Assembly: GCA_027405735.1 (NCBI GenBank)
Contig: JAPEHQ010000016.1
Span: forward strand, 1,178,001-1,242,000
Length of the DNA stretch: 64,000 bases
Reading direction: 5' to 3'
DNA from: Mucor racemosus
Lineage: Eukaryota > Mucoromycota > Mucoromycetes > Mucorales > Mucoraceae
Shown here: one piece after another, positions 9,753 to 21,107 of the stretch
Numbering within the stretch: position 1 is the first letter of the stretch
How the letters are laid out: each line of letters opens with the position of its first letter
Notes under the pieces: generated by a model
Database searches by the model: none
What the model was told of the DNA's origin: nothing
The model's input: only the letters and a program-made list of their open reading frames with translations
Program-made: the position numbers and the translations under genes

Positions 9753-11267
9753 ATGGCTTCCTCTACTAATATATCGAACGTAAGGGATCCTGATAGTTCT
9801 ACTGGCAGAACTACTCAGGAATCTCGCCATAATCCACATAATCAACCTTTTACTTGTCAGACTTGGGCCGAACTCGCAAAGAAGCAGGAGCGTACAAACT
9901 ATAACGTCTCTCCTAACCTGGACTCTTTTGACCTACAAAACCTGAACACGTACTTTTCTAAGAACACTCCCTTCCTTGAGGCAACTGAACCCCATTCTAT
10001 TGTTATGGATTGTTCTCAATTTGATGGAATGACTTTCGGACAGAAGGATCTTAATACAATCCTTAGAGAGCAATATCCCACCGGACTCATTCTTACTATG
10101 CGAGCCGTTGGCAAATCCAAGAAATTTTTCGAAATCTCCTTCCTTAATGAAGAGGAACGAATTGCGGCACTTAACCGTCAATTTACTGTTCACGGTAAAG
10201 ACATTGTGGTCAGTCCTACTCTAGGTACCAATGCAAACATTATCCGTGTTGGTATAACCGGTATTCCTGGTCTGGATGAAAATTCCATTCGTGTACGCTT
10301 GACTGAAATTTTGAGCCAATGTGGGGATATTTTGGAGCTTGGTCTCCATCACATTCCAAGTGGACACTGGTTCAACGGACGAGGCTTTGCAACCCTCAAC
10401 TGTGATACCTCCAAAGTGTATCCTGCTGAACTTCATCATCAAATTGATTTCTCAGGGGATCGTAAGATTACTCTAGTTTGGAGTAATATGAAGATGGTAT
10501 GCAAAGAGTGCCATTCTGAAGACCATATCAAGGCTGATTGCCCGGTAGTCCGCGAACGTAACCTTAAACGTTGTTTCGAATGTCAAAGTCCTGATCATTT
10601 GAAAGCTGACTGCCCTAGTGCACGATGGAACCGCAGAAGAAAAGTTCCTCGTACGGATGCTGTTCCTCCTACTACCGGAGCACGTACAGACAATCGTAGT
10701 CCTCGACTCCAGGGACGTCCTAATGGACCTCCTCCAATTGCCACCTTCAATCCATTTGAAGCCTTGGATTTCTCTGAACATGAAAAGGCCAAAGGACCTG
10801 TTTCCTCTGTTCCCGCTACTTCGAATGTTGCTCATACAGCTTCTTCGACAGCTAACTTTGTTCAAGAAGATCGCTCTGATCAAGCAGATTCTTCTTTGAA
10901 TGCTTCTGCGCTTGATGCTCGCACAGCTCAAGCTTCTTCCCCTTCTCAGGAAAGAGAAGACGATGGCAAGGCTAGTTCATCTAACCTTCCCCCCTATCCT
11001 ACTGTGGCGGAGGAGCAGCAGTTAGGCATGGAAGTCGATTCTGCAGACGTTCCTGAGGAACAATCTCAGAATCAAGGCATGGAAGTTGATTTCAACAGAG
11101 AATCTTCACCGCAAGCACCACCTTCTGGTGTTGGCGACTCCACGCACAGGTCAGATTCGTCTCCTTCAGAATACGTTTCTGTCGATGCATCCCACTCGGA
11201 TGGAAGTAGTAGTGCTGGTTATAAGACTAGGTACGGCAGGGTCTCTAATAGCCCTGCACGTTACTAA
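9753..11267 (+). CDS. LINE ORF1, gag-like nucleic-acid-binding protein
   Basis: 504 residues. The N-terminal half (about 70-245) looks like the RRM-like/DUF4283-type region of LINE ORF1 proteins. Two CCHC zinc knuckles follow in tandem at about 250-263 (CKECHSEDHIKADC) and 274-287 (CFECQSPDHLKADC). The last 200 residues are Ser/Pro/Glu-rich and probably disordered. ORF1 proteins package the element RNA. The stop is 13 bases before the ORF2 ATG, suggesting reinitiation or coupled translation. The start codon is the second base of the inserted DNA, so the protein could be slightly N-truncated relative to a full-length element. Confidence 0.9.
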   Translation: MASSTNISNVRDPDSSTGRTTQESRHNPHNQPFTCQTWAELAKKQERTNYNVSPNLDSFDLQNLNTYFSKNTPFLEATEPHSIVMDCSQFDGMTFGQKDLNTILREQYPTGLILTMRAVGKSKKFFEISFLNEEERIAALNRQFTVHGKDIVVSPTLGTNANIIRVGITGIPGLDENSIRVRLTEILSQCGDILELGLHHIPSGHWFNGRGFATLNCDTSKVYPAELHHQIDFSGDRKITLVWSNMKMVCKECHSEDHIKADCPVVRERNLKRCFECQSPDHLKADCPSARWNRRRKVPRTDAVPPTTGARTDNRSPRLQGRPNGPPPIATFNPFEALDFSEHEKAKGPVSSVPATSNVAHTASSTANFVQEDRSDQADSSLNASALDARTAQASSPSQEREDDGKASSSNLPPYPTVAEEQQLGMEVDSADVPEEQSQNQGMEVDFNRESSPQAPPSGVGDSTHRSDSSPSEYVSVDASHSDGSSSAGYKTRYGRVSNSPARY

Positions 11268-11280
11268 ATCATCTTATCTA

Positions 11281-14200
11281 ATGAATAATAACCCTATGCT
11301 TTTAAATATGAAGATGGGTTCTATCAATTGTCGAACCTTCCCTAAACTAAACAATCCAACACTCACTGACGATTTCGTCAGACACTTAAGAAACGAAAAG
11401 TTTAATATACTATTATGTCAAGAAACACACATTCCTTCAGACCAATTTGATGAACTTACTACTTCTATGCACCACAAATTTTTATGCCATGAGTCCCTCT
11501 GGACGCATTATTGCGCAATTATCAACTTCAACCCATCCATTTCAATGGTCAAGGTTCATGAATCCGTTGATGGACGTTTGTTACTTGCAAAATTCTCACT
11601 CGTTGATAATTCCATACCACCATTTTACATTCTCAATTTATATGCACCTGCGGAACACAACGTCCGTAGCAAAAACACATTCTTTACCAATATGATTAAT
11701 ATGATTCTATCCTTAACTGACTTCGAGTCTATAGTATCGTCTATGATCGTTGCTGGAGACTTCAACTACTCATTCGACAACAGTAGTGAGCATTTCTCCG
11801 TAACTAATCCATGCACTAACCTCCTCCAATTCATACAAACTTACCTCCATGATTGTTTTAACGTTTCTGGAGAATCCTTTTATGACATAACGTTTAAAAG
11901 AGGAACTGATATGTCCACAATTGATTATGTTTTTGCTGGATCCAACTTACACTCAAATATCAATGACACCCATCTTGCTTTTATAAAGACAGCATGGACA
12001 GATCATGCGCTCCTTTCATTTACATACACTGTTGGTGCTTCCCATATCGGTAAAGGTACCTGGAGAGCTGACCCTCACCTTGCTACCAACCCGGTATATG
12101 TTCGAAAACTCAACCAAGAATTGGACAACTATATACTACACAAATTAACTACTTCAATTTCAGTTCAGGAACAGTGGGATTACATAAAAAATATGGTAAA
12201 AAAAGTTACTCAAAATTTTTGCCGTATCCGTGCTGTTAAACAAAAGCAAATAATGCGGGAACTCCAAAGTGATCGAAATAGTATTTTACGTCGATATCGT
12301 CATGATACTCATGTTTTGCAGACACTCTTACCCGAGGTTGAATCCCAAATTGCTAAGATACAGCAAGAACGAGCCGAAACTTCTAGGCTTAGAGCAGGGA
12401 AGAAATGGCTCGAATTTAACGAGAAATCAGCTGGATATCTGGCTCGTACCATAGCAAGCAGAAATTCATCCAGAAACTTTAAGAAGATCATACATCCTGT
12501 CACTGGAGTCAACTGTGAAGACACTGAATCCAAGTTGGCAGCTATTAATACATTCTACTCAGATCTTTATACCGCCAAACGTATTGATGTAAATTGCTTG
12601 GATGACATGTTGGGTCATATTCACAAGCAACTCTCCATCAGCGAAGCTCAGTCCATTCTTCATGAAATTACTTATGATGATATCCTGGAAGGATCTAAAC
12701 GGTGCCCTCGCAAGAGTAGCCCCGGCTTAGACGGTCTACCATATGAAATTCTTCATCTGGTGATTGCCCATCCGCGATGTCGATCTATTGCCACTGCTGT
12801 CTACAACGAAGCCATTCAATTTGCGAGATTTCCCCAATCTTGGCAACAAGCTTGCATTGCGTTGATCCCAAAAAAGGGTGATCTGACTGATCTGGCTAAT
12901 TGGCGGCCCATCTCCCTTATCAACACAGATTGTAAGGTCTTTACCAGAATGCTAAATTCTCGTATCGTTCCTCTCGCGTCGAAGTTGATAACTGAGTTCC
13001 AGGCTGGGTTCATGCGTAATAGATTTATTGGTGATCACGGATTAACCAACAAACTAATCCTTGAAGATGCACAGAAAACCGGTGCAGATGGCGTGGAATA
13101 CGTAGGCGTAATGCTAGATCAGACCAAAGCTTACGACTTAATTCATCCCACCTATCTGGTCAAAGTTCTCGAGAAATTTGGGTTTCCAACCGCTTTTGTC
13201 CATTGCATTCAAAATCTATTTTTTAATAATCAAATCTTTGTCAATATGAACGGTTTCCTGTCTCCAGCTGTTTCTCAGAAACGTGGATTGCGGCAGGGGG
13301 ATTCGATCTCACCCTTATTATTCAATTTCGCCATAGAACCATTTCTGCAATCTATCTTGGCTCATCAGGATATTAGTGGCTATTCATTACAACACGGTCA
13401 TACTACCTTTACCAAAGGGCTGAACTACATCGCCCCCAACCGTCCTGTTAAACTCCTAGCTTATGCGGACGATGTGATGTTATACATAAACTCTGTTAGT
13501 GAATTTCACGCCTTACAAGATTGCCTAAAGACATACAACAAAGCTTCTAATTCCTTAATCAACTACAATAAGTCCGTTGCGTTCCCCCTTTCTGGCTCTG
13601 CCCTCACCTCTTACAAAGGTGTTCGCCTTCAGAACTATATTGTCCGCAATCAGAGAATGCGTTGGTTTGATTCCAATTCTACCGGCTATTTACCATATCT
13701 AGGATTTCCTATTTGGTTCACTATCCAACAACGAGAAGCCTTCACAAATGAGATGTTAACCCACATTGATTCTGTTATCGCTCCACATTCACAACGTAAC
13801 ATATCTATATATGCAAGATCTCGTATCGCCAACGTGCTGGTTCTCACAAAACTTTGGCATGTATTGCGTATAGTCCCGTTTACCAAAGTTTTTTTCAATC
13901 AAGTTCGCACACGGGTACACCGGTTTATCTATGGCAAAATGTTTCCCAAAATGCGAAGCAGTATATTCTATATACCTAAAGCAAAGGGAGGCCTTGGTTT
14001 ACTAGATGCTGAAATCCAACAATATGTCTTTCAATTCCGATATATTAAGGCCATTATCAATACATATATCTCTGTTCCTACTGTAGTCCCTTCATTCCTT
14101 GTTCATCTAATCTCTGATTCCCTTGAAATTACATATGCAGCTCCCTCGCCAGCACTGCCACTACTATTTGCTGGTTGGAGATTTCCCAAACGTCCACTGG

Positions 14201-15237
14201 TATTGTCATCCGTCTTTCCCTTGCTCTTCAAGGCCTTCGATGCTTGTTTCCCAAATAGGCTACCTGCTACACTCTGGCCACAGATTCCACCAGCAGCAGC
14301 GTGTTTATCATTACCCATCCAAGAGACGCTGTATCCCAACGTTGCCCACCCGGGTTTGGCATTCAAGTTCTCCAAGAACCTTCTTACACTGAAAGTCTCA
14401 GATTTTTTCTATTTCGACCCAGTAGACCAACTCCTTCACTTTCGCTTTCCTGCTGATTGCTCGTATCCAGGCCTGCTCAGGAGAATCCAAAAAGCGGTTA
14501 ATGATTGCCGACTCTTGGCGCATAAATACTTTGCCTTTCATTTGGGACTTTTGCCCTACTCCACACTTTCCCCGGAGGACATACATCAGTCCAGATCACT
14601 CATCAATTGCTCTCCCGTCACCATTGAGCCATTTATCACAAAGCTACTCACAATCCAAGAGACATTTCTTTCATTAGCACCAAACATCAGTATCTGTAAG
14701 CATATTATACGTAATAAGGGCCGTATTGATCATGGTCGCTTCTACAATCCGAACATCCTCGCCTCTGGTTGGGTTCAATTTATACAAAACCCAATGCACC
14801 CTCCTGCTCGAAATCTTTGGTACCGACTACTACAACAAAAACTATCGAACAAGTCTACATTAGCCATGATCCCCGGTATTGTTGATTCTGACCGTTGTAT
14901 TTTTTGTAATCAGATCGAAACAGCTGAACATCTCCTGTTCTCATGTCCACATAAGAAAGACATCTGGATTAATATCCTTCCTACTTACCTCAGCAATTTT
15001 TCGTCCTTTTCTATCCATAGCGTATTCAAACATATGTCTCAGTTAACTCTAGATTCATTCCTGTTCCGCCCCTCCGTCCCCCTAATTACAATTATCGACC
15101 TTTTAGCCACCACAATGTATCAGATTTGGAAAGCTCATTGGCGCCAACATTTTGATTCCATTCCCTTTCATCCGATGCGAGTGATTCCTTTGATCCACAA
15201 GGACCTCCAGATTCTCAACAAACACTACCGTATTTAA
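11281..15237 (+). CDS. LINE ORF2, APE endonuclease-reverse transcriptase
   Basis: 1318 residues from ATG 11281; the frame is open further upstream but overlaps ORF1. The N-terminal endonuclease of the APE type shows LLCQETHI (about 45), AGDFNYS (about 158) and TDHALLSF (about 240). The reverse transcriptase has WRPISLINTD, motif A LDQTKAYD (about 609), GLRQGDSISPLLFNFAIEPF and the catalytic AYADDVML (about 727-734). A C-terminal zinc-binding knuckle CIFCNQIETAEHLLFSC (about 1206) is typical of the L1/Tx1 group. No RNase H domain is visible. All catalytic residues I can identify are intact. The enzyme nicks target DNA and primes reverse transcription on it. Confidence 0.95.
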   Translation: MNNNPMLLNMKMGSINCRTFPKLNNPTLTDDFVRHLRNEKFNILLCQETHIPSDQFDELTTSMHHKFLCHESLWTHYCAIINFNPSISMVKVHESVDGRLLLAKFSLVDNSIPPFYILNLYAPAEHNVRSKNTFFTNMINMILSLTDFESIVSSMIVAGDFNYSFDNSSEHFSVTNPCTNLLQFIQTYLHDCFNVSGESFYDITFKRGTDMSTIDYVFAGSNLHSNINDTHLAFIKTAWTDHALLSFTYTVGASHIGKGTWRADPHLATNPVYVRKLNQELDNYILHKLTTSISVQEQWDYIKNMVKKVTQNFCRIRAVKQKQIMRELQSDRNSILRRYRHDTHVLQTLLPEVESQIAKIQQERAETSRLRAGKKWLEFNEKSAGYLARTIASRNSSRNFKKIIHPVTGVNCEDTESKLAAINTFYSDLYTAKRIDVNCLDDMLGHIHKQLSISEAQSILHEITYDDILEGSKRCPRKSSPGLDGLPYEILHLVIAHPRCRSIATAVYNEAIQFARFPQSWQQACIALIPKKGDLTDLANWRPISLINTDCKVFTRMLNSRIVPLASKLITEFQAGFMRNRFIGDHGLTNKLILEDAQKTGADGVEYVGVMLDQTKAYDLIHPTYLVKVLEKFGFPTAFVHCIQNLFFNNQIFVNMNGFLSPAVSQKRGLRQGDSISPLLFNFAIEPFLQSILAHQDISGYSLQHGHTTFTKGLNYIAPNRPVKLLAYADDVMLYINSVSEFHALQDCLKTYNKASNSLINYNKSVAFPLSGSALTSYKGVRLQNYIVRNQRMRWFDSNSTGYLPYLGFPIWFTIQQREAFTNEMLTHIDSVIAPHSQRNISIYARSRIANVLVLTKLWHVLRIVPFTKVFFNQVRTRVHRFIYGKMFPKMRSSIFYIPKAKGGLGLLDAEIQQYVFQFRYIKAIINTYISVPTVVPSFLVHLISDSLEITYAAPSPALPLLFAGWRFPKRPLVLSSVFPLLFKAFDACFPNRLPATLWPQIPPAAACLSLPIQETLYPNVAHPGLAFKFSKNLLTLKVSDFFYFDPVDQLLHFRFPADCSYPGLLRRIQKAVNDCRLLAHKYFAFHLGLLPYSTLSPEDIHQSRSLINCSPVTIEPFITKLLTIQETFLSLAPNISICKHIIRNKGRIDHGRFYNPNILASGWVQFIQNPMHPPARNLWYRLLQQKLSNKSTLAMIPGIVDSDRCIFCNQIETAEHLLFSCPHKKDIWINILPTYLSNFSSFSIHSVFKHMSQLTLDSFLFRPSVPLITIIDLLATTMYQIWKAHWRQHFDSIPFHPMRVIPLIHKDLQILNKHYRI

Positions 15238-15377
15238 TTAACCCTCATTCGTTATCATTTTGAGTTGTCCCTGCCCCGCACACACCTCAATCCCTCATCG
15301 ATGAGTTTTATTTTTTTTAAAACAAAACCCCGCTTTTAATAAAAAAATACAACCTTTCATCCATAAAAAAAAAAAAA

Positions 15378-15391
15378 AAAAATGATTGAAA
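15378..15391 (+). repeat. LINE target-site duplication, right copy
   Basis: Identical to 9738-9751. Its left edge merges with the poly(A) tail, so its exact length is uncertain by a few bases. Confidence 0.85.
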
Positions 15392-16490
15392 AAACAAATT
15401 CGTTTAATGGCTCATCAACTGTAAATTAAGTCAAACTAGCTTACTAAATGTTTTTTGTATAATTTTTAATTATATATTCATTTAAATAAAATTCAGACAA
15501 ACATTTCACATTAAATTTTGCGTAAAATGACATTGAAATTTTGGAGGTTTTTTGAAGATACACATCACTTTTTATAAGTATATTTAAAATATAACTAATT
15601 GAAATAATGCGGAAAAATATTATCTATCGATCGAGCTATTGTACAATTTTCTAGCTGCATTTTTCGCAGAGAAAACAAGATTTTTGTCCAAATTTCTTTC
15701 AGATTCAGAATTTGGGATGAGGGTATATAAGGGAAAAATGGAAGCTAGAAATGGAGGTGCCTTTTTACACACATTTTTGAGGATATCTCCACGAAAAATT
15801 AATATTTTGAGAAACTTTAAATTGGATACTAGAGACCGTAACAAGCTTAATGACAAGAATGCAAAAAAAATATTGCTCAATTTAACCAATATTTTGAAAC
15901 CTACTATAGAAATGTCAAAAAAAATGAAAAAAAAATAAAAGTGCTCAGAATTTTTTTTTATTTAAATATGTTATAGAGCACTTTAAAACAAGTAAATTTT
16001 ATTATTAAAAAGTGTTAGTATAGCTTAATTTTTTCTGGAGATATGAAACCTCAAAGTTTTCAATCCTTTAGCAGTGAAATACGCGTAAAAAATCTGAAAC
16101 CTTAGCACTGAAAAATTAACACTAACTGTAAAAAGTAGGATATTTTTGGATACTTGTTTTTGGATTAAAGGTGAACATCTCAGGTACATTGGCATATATT
16201 TTTTTCTTGGTGTTATTTAGTGAATACAAAAAGTAGAGCAGAGATGAAAAATGAGATCCAGTTTTCAAGTGAAAAGCAGCGAATTTTACGCGTTTTTGAG
16301 TCTTCCGTGAGATAAAAAATAAATTTATAAACAGGTAGCGTTATGCTATTGATTTATATCTATTTAGCAGTGTCTAGGATATATTCCAAGAAATGTTTAG
16401 TATAGGCTTAGTTCTAGAAAAGGGCGCATTCTCTGATTTTGAAGTTTGAAAGTTTTGAGCTTTTCTCAATTTTTTTTTATATCATGCATC
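15392..16490 (+). repeat. repeat copy A1, right part
   Basis: Resumes module A after the LINE. It aligns over its length with 53685-54690 and with 30140-32230; shared blocks include TTTTTTGAAGATACACATCA, GATATCTCCACGAAAAATTA, GTTATAGAGCACTTTAAAAC and TACTTGTTTTTGGATTAAAG. A 99-codon plus-strand and an 89-codon minus-strand open frame overlap here; see the finding on the minus frame. Similarity fades near 16490. Confidence 0.8.
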
Positions 16491-16825
16491 TACAACAATC
16501 CACCTGTTTTAATAATGTCATTTCAAGTGTCAAACGCATTATTGATGTATATAAAAATGAATATTATATTCATGTTTATAAAAGTTTTTGTTTCTTATTA
16601 TATCAAATAGCATACATATCCCAAAAGATATATATCATGTATCCTTTATCATTATAATAGGAGTTAAAGAACATGATCATACAATTACAATTGGACATTC
16701 CTGCGTTCTTAAACATTGCATTTATTGGGCTATATGTAGATATATATATAAATTTTTGATTATTTCACGTCATTCAAACAAACATGAATGTATCGAATAA
16801 GGGGTATTAAACTATATCGAAGAAA
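16491..16825. other. intergenic between repeat A1 and the anillin-like gene
   Basis: AT-rich, with no gene. It holds the 3' flank of the minus-strand gene that ends at 16826. Confidence 0.4.
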
Positions 16826-19419
16826 CTACCATAAAAAGCGCAAATCTACACCATCATCAGTATTATTTATCTCTGTCTTTTTTGTTGTTGTCTCGTCAGC
16901 TGAAACGTAAGCACTTAATGCTCTACGCCAGTGAATTGTATTTTGCTCATTATCACCATAAACATAAGCCTTCCCATCTAAACCTTCATCGCTCTCCAGT
17001 CTGACGGGTTCTGATAAAACTGCACTTGTCCTGTTGAATTGAAGCATAATTCCTGTCTTCCTAGCAATGCCTACATTTTCACAATCATCGAGAGTTGGCT
17101 TGCCTACTGTTAATAATGGTTTTAAGGAAATGATGCTCAAGGGCTGCTTTGCATCCTACAAATGTGCATGCATTTTGTTACTATATATATTTAGGATTCA
17201 TGAATATGCATATATACCTTGAATGTAAAATCATGCAAAACAAGTTGGTTTTCTTCCATAACAACCCAATAACGTTTCCAGGTCTACGATAAAATACAAA
17301 AATTAACAACCACTCAACGGTTATGCATATCTACTTACTGGATGTGCCATTCCTCTGGTATAAATAGTCAGATAATCTCCTCCTTGACAATGCTTTTGAG
17401 AAACAAGCAATTCTCTAGGATCAGAAATTATCTCCTCATCTATACTCTCATATGAAGATGCAGAGCATTCATTTGTTGTGTATGACCAAGGGAATCGATG
17501 AACTACTGCAGGTAACACTTCTTCTACTTTGATATCAATCAATAACTCAAGATTTAACCAACGATTGGATGATTTATCAACGGGTTTGTTCAATCTAAAT
17601 CGAGAAATTCCTTGATCCAAAATGTCCATTTTGTTTTCGAAATTCAAACATGTGTATCCCGCAATAGGTAGTTGTGGTAAAGATTTTGGTTTTGTTGCTG
17701 TAGTTGTCTCTTTTGCTGTCCCAAGTGGCCAAATACCCATTTTGGCTAACCCTTCACGGAATACAGTATTGGTATGGCGAGCAGCAACAACAAAATTGAG
17801 TGAAAACGGCTCTTCAACTTGGCTGTAAATGTGTACACAAATTAATCTTTTGGTCATTTTACAATGTGCTAAATACTTACAATACTAAAGCTTCATCATA
17901 AGGTCTATCAGCACTTATATTTCTCTCGACCTTGCGCAAAACACCACGTTTAGAAGCCATGGTTACATCGTTTAATTGCACATGTAGCTCATAATCGCAA
18001 TCTAGAACCACAATAATACGTTCGATACATGAAGGAGGTGAATGTCGACAATAGATAAGGAGATAAAGGATAACAATTCCGAGTTAGTTATACAACGCAC
18101 ATACGCTCACGCATTATATTTAGAAAACTTACCACGAGTAGAAGCAAGATTGATGATCTGCATAACTATAAACAGCCATGTTACTACCTGGTTATTGCCA
18201 TTTTTGCATACAGAAATACATACCTCGGCAATACATGATTCTTTTTGGAGTAACAAATGTTCTCTTATTCATAACATTGGAGGTTCTTTTACTCGAAGGC
18301 GAAATCTTTTGTTCCAATTGATTTCTAATGTATATAGTTAATATTTATACAAACACGCTCAGCTAGAAGCATCTACCTTAAATATGTGAAATGGTCAGCA
18401 TCAGTACCATAGACTAGTTCCTCGGAAAATCCCAACTTTTTAACTTGTTTCTGTTGCTCTGGCTCATCCATACTCGATAAATCAGATGCACTGGTAGCAG
18501 CACTGATCGAAACAACTGGCGGAAAATTGTCGAGATTACTACTACTATTCAAACGCAACATGGCGTTTCCACCAAAACTAGTAACCGAATGATACTTTTT
18601 AGAAACCAATAAGCCAAGGCTTTGTACCTGAGGAGAAGCAAGTAGCATCTTTTGATTCAACCAAGTAGCGGCACGTTTGAGATGAATTTGTCCCTTGGAA
18701 GCTGCACGTGTCATCTTTAATGTAGCATGTTTCTTCAAGATACTTGTTTTACTACATAACTCGATGCTATTGCTGCTAATAGTTAGCTCTGATTCTTCTT
18801 TGTTTGGTAAAGGAGGTAGGGGTCTCTGTTCTTCTTCACGTACTTGAGCGTCTACATTATTTGTTACAATTGTCAAATCTGGACATGTTTGGCTTTTTCT
18901 TGTACTGTTCATCATTAAAACGGCTTTTTCTACGACATCTTGATCATCATCATCTAAACAAGAAGAACTTGTATCATCGTTATCCAATAACTCTTGTATA
19001 ATACGATCCATGTCAAGTGAATGCTCGCTGTCATTATAGGAAGAAATTGAAGAGACTAAAGAAGGAGTTGATAGTTCATCGTTCTGTTCTTGTTCGTTGA
19101 TAGATAATTCAGGGGCACTGCTATCTGAATGTCCTTGGTCATTCTTGATTAATGCTTCTGCTGCTGCTGTTGCTGCTATTGCTTGCTTTTGACTTTTCTG
19201 GTTTTTAACCATTTGTAACAAAGCCTTTTGAATAATATTAGCATTCATCGTTGTTGCTTTTGTTAGAGTATTATTTTGTGTTCCTAGATACGTTTCCTTA
19301 TTATCAGATATTGATTTAAAAGGAGCAATACGCTTAGCATAACGTTGAGATTTGAACTTTTTGATGGAATCTGACCATCCCAAGCGAGCATTGGTAGTAC
19401 TATGTGATCTTGAATACAT
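16826..19419 (-). CDS. anillin/Bud4-like protein with C-terminal PH domain
   Basis: Exons (minus strand) 19419-18377, 18324-18224, 18165-18133, 18001-17881, 17822-17339, 17283-17218 and 17155-16826 give 725 residues with matching phases. The N-terminal 350 residues are low-complexity with acidic and Ser-rich stretches, and a PLPPLPNK proline motif. After a basic stretch (about 355-385) comes a region resembling the anillin homology/C2-like domain (DYELHVQLNDVTMASKRGVL, then PFSLNFVVAARHTNTVF). The last 180 residues are a PH domain: TWKRYWVVMEENQLVLHDF near its start and the closing helix with the conserved Trp (TIHWRRALSAYV). Such proteins scaffold septins or actomyosin at division or septation sites. 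Domain assignment is from pattern, not search. Confidence 0.65.
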
Positions 19420-20018
19420 TTTGATTTTAAAAAGAGAAAAAAGAGAAACGTTTGATAAAACAAAAGGAAAATAATATTCTTATTATCAACAGCACTGAAA
19501 ATAGAATAACGTTCTTCATATTATCATTCTTTCCATATATTCAATGTCTTTTTTTTTTTTTTATTCAAAAAGTGTCAACTTTGAAATGTTGTTAAGCAGT
19601 AAATACACACAATCTCGCCTTGTAATTCTCCGATGTACAGCAGTGTAGTACATTCTTCAAATTTATATATCTCTTTTGGATACAGGTTAGATTCAGAATT
19701 AAAGGAGGAGATCGCTTTTTTTCCTTTACAGATTTGTGTATTCATGCTTAAGATCTGAAATAGACTATAAAACATGATTTTTCATTAAAACAAGGAGGAT
19801 GAGATGGATGGGGAGATTTAACCCGCCAAATATTTTACTTTATTATTATTATTACGAAATAAATAAATAATGCTGTATGTGTGTAAATAATGATGTTATG
19901 ATAATAAAAATGCCAATTGTAAATGAGTTAATACAAATACTTTGCAAAAAAAATAAAGTAGAGAAAGTATGATATTGTAGGGAGACAAGAAAAGTGTATA
20001 TAGTTGTAATTTGATAGC
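19420..20018. other. intergenic
   Basis: No gene. It holds the promoter side of the anillin-like gene and the 3' side of the GH16 gene, including a T run at about 19550-19562 and ATT triplets at 19845-19855. Confidence 0.4.
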
Positions 20019-21107
20019 TTAATTGTGTTGAGGATCACAATCAATTACAACGTCCTTGATGTATGCCGTAACAGGTTCATCTTGCTTGCTCCACTATCAA
20101 ACAGAAACTTGTTAAACCAATCATTTAATGTATAGAAACAACGTTTTACTTACATCAATTGGCCCTCTAGCCCATTGAGCAGTGCCACTAGCACCACTAC
20201 CATCCCAAAGACCAATTTGAACACGACTATATATATATATATATATATACGTAATGAGATTATATGAATAGTATTTCAAGTATATATTAACTTACGCAGC
20301 ATGTGTAGGATATGCAGGCTCACTTCCGTCTTTGGGATCAGTTTCTTCTCTGGTTACTGTACGAATTTCATTGCCATCAATCTTCCAAACAATTTTCTCA
20401 GGGGACCATTCAATAGAATATGTATAGAATTGATCATAAACATTGCCTTGGGGAGCATTAATGACCTCTCCATTTTCACCATAGACAATATGAGGACCAT
20501 AAAAGTAATTGCTCCTACAAAATAACTGTTAGTTTAAAGAGTAATAGACAAAATGCTGAAGACTCAATTTACGTAATTTGGTCTGCTGGACCAGCTAATA
20601 ATTCAAAATCAAGTTCATCGCCATTATCCGCAATCAAAATGACAGCAGTTACGGCACCAGGAACCTTTGCAGACTTTACAGTAGCTGTAAATTTACCATA
20701 TTGCATGTATGTTGTTGCATTAAAAGTGAACCCTTTTCCTTCATATTTATTGTATCTCAATTCTACGTCAAATGTTAGGACATTACATTATTTAATTTGA
20801 TTATTTACATACTCTCAGGTGTATCATTATCAGTAAGGGCTTCATATTTTGATTCATACTGTGGAGGCTTTAAAATCTTCATTTTGAGACCATCGGGAGT
20901 AATATCATAAGTTTCTTCAGTAGAACCTCTTTGTAATTCCCAACCTTCAGTAGTTTCTGCAAAATTAGTGTTCATATTTTTGCATCCAGGATTTCCACGA
21001 CGATACAATGCAGAACTAGCAGCAGCATTGTAATCAATGTAACGTGCTTGTACTGTCAATGCAGAAGAGATCAATAAAAGTCCTGCTGAAATGTAAGAAA
21101 CTAACAT
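20019..21107 (-). CDS. secreted GH16 glycosidase/transglycosylase (Crh-like)
   Basis: Exons 21107-20813, 20762-20573, 20514-20296, 20226-20154 and 20093-20019 give 283 residues. A signal peptide is evident (LVSYISAGLLLISSALTVQA). The GH16 catalytic signature ExDxE is present as DELDFE, nucleophile and acid/base Glu at about 148 and 152. Downstream IEWSPEKIVWKIDGNEIRTV and RVQIGLWDGSGASGTAQWARGPIDW match the beta-sandwich blocks of the fungal Crh branch, which cross-links chitin to glucan in the wall. There is no C-terminal hydrophobic GPI signal, so the product is probably secreted and soluble. Activity on chitin rather than glucan is inferred from the family branch. Intron 3 carries a (TA)11 repeat next to its splice acceptor. 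Confidence 0.9.
20228..20249. repeat. (TA)11 microsatellite in an intron
   Basis: Eleven TA units directly precede the acceptor of intron 3 of the GH16 gene (acceptor reads TATAG on the minus strand). Length changes could affect the tract before the splice site. Confidence 0.9.

Larger units (their letters stand above)
9752..15377 (+). mobile_element. L1/Tx1-like non-LTR retrotransposon (LINE), apparently intact
   Basis: About 5.6 kb, two open frames in the LINE order (zinc-knuckle ORF1, then endonuclease-reverse transcriptase ORF2), ending in a poly(A) run that starts at 15365 and bounded by 14-bp target duplicates (9738-9751 and 15378-15391). Both frames are open, so the copy is young and may be competent. 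The 5' junction is odd: the duplicate is followed by a single C and then the ORF1 ATG, leaving essentially no 5' UTR. The element sits inside repeat copy A1. Confidence 0.95.

Noticed and set aside
10473..10931. 152-codon minus-strand open frame within LINE ORF1
   Set aside because: Shadow of the coding strand; the plus-strand frame has zinc knuckles and full LINE context.
15639..15938. 99-codon plus-strand open frame in repeat A1
   Set aside because: Not maintained in A3 or A5. The minus-strand frame is the one shared between copies and is reported as a finding.
20228..20249. CRISPR or tandem-array interpretation of repeated DNA
   Set aside because: Only a simple TA microsatellite in a spliced intron; no spaced direct repeats occur anywhere.
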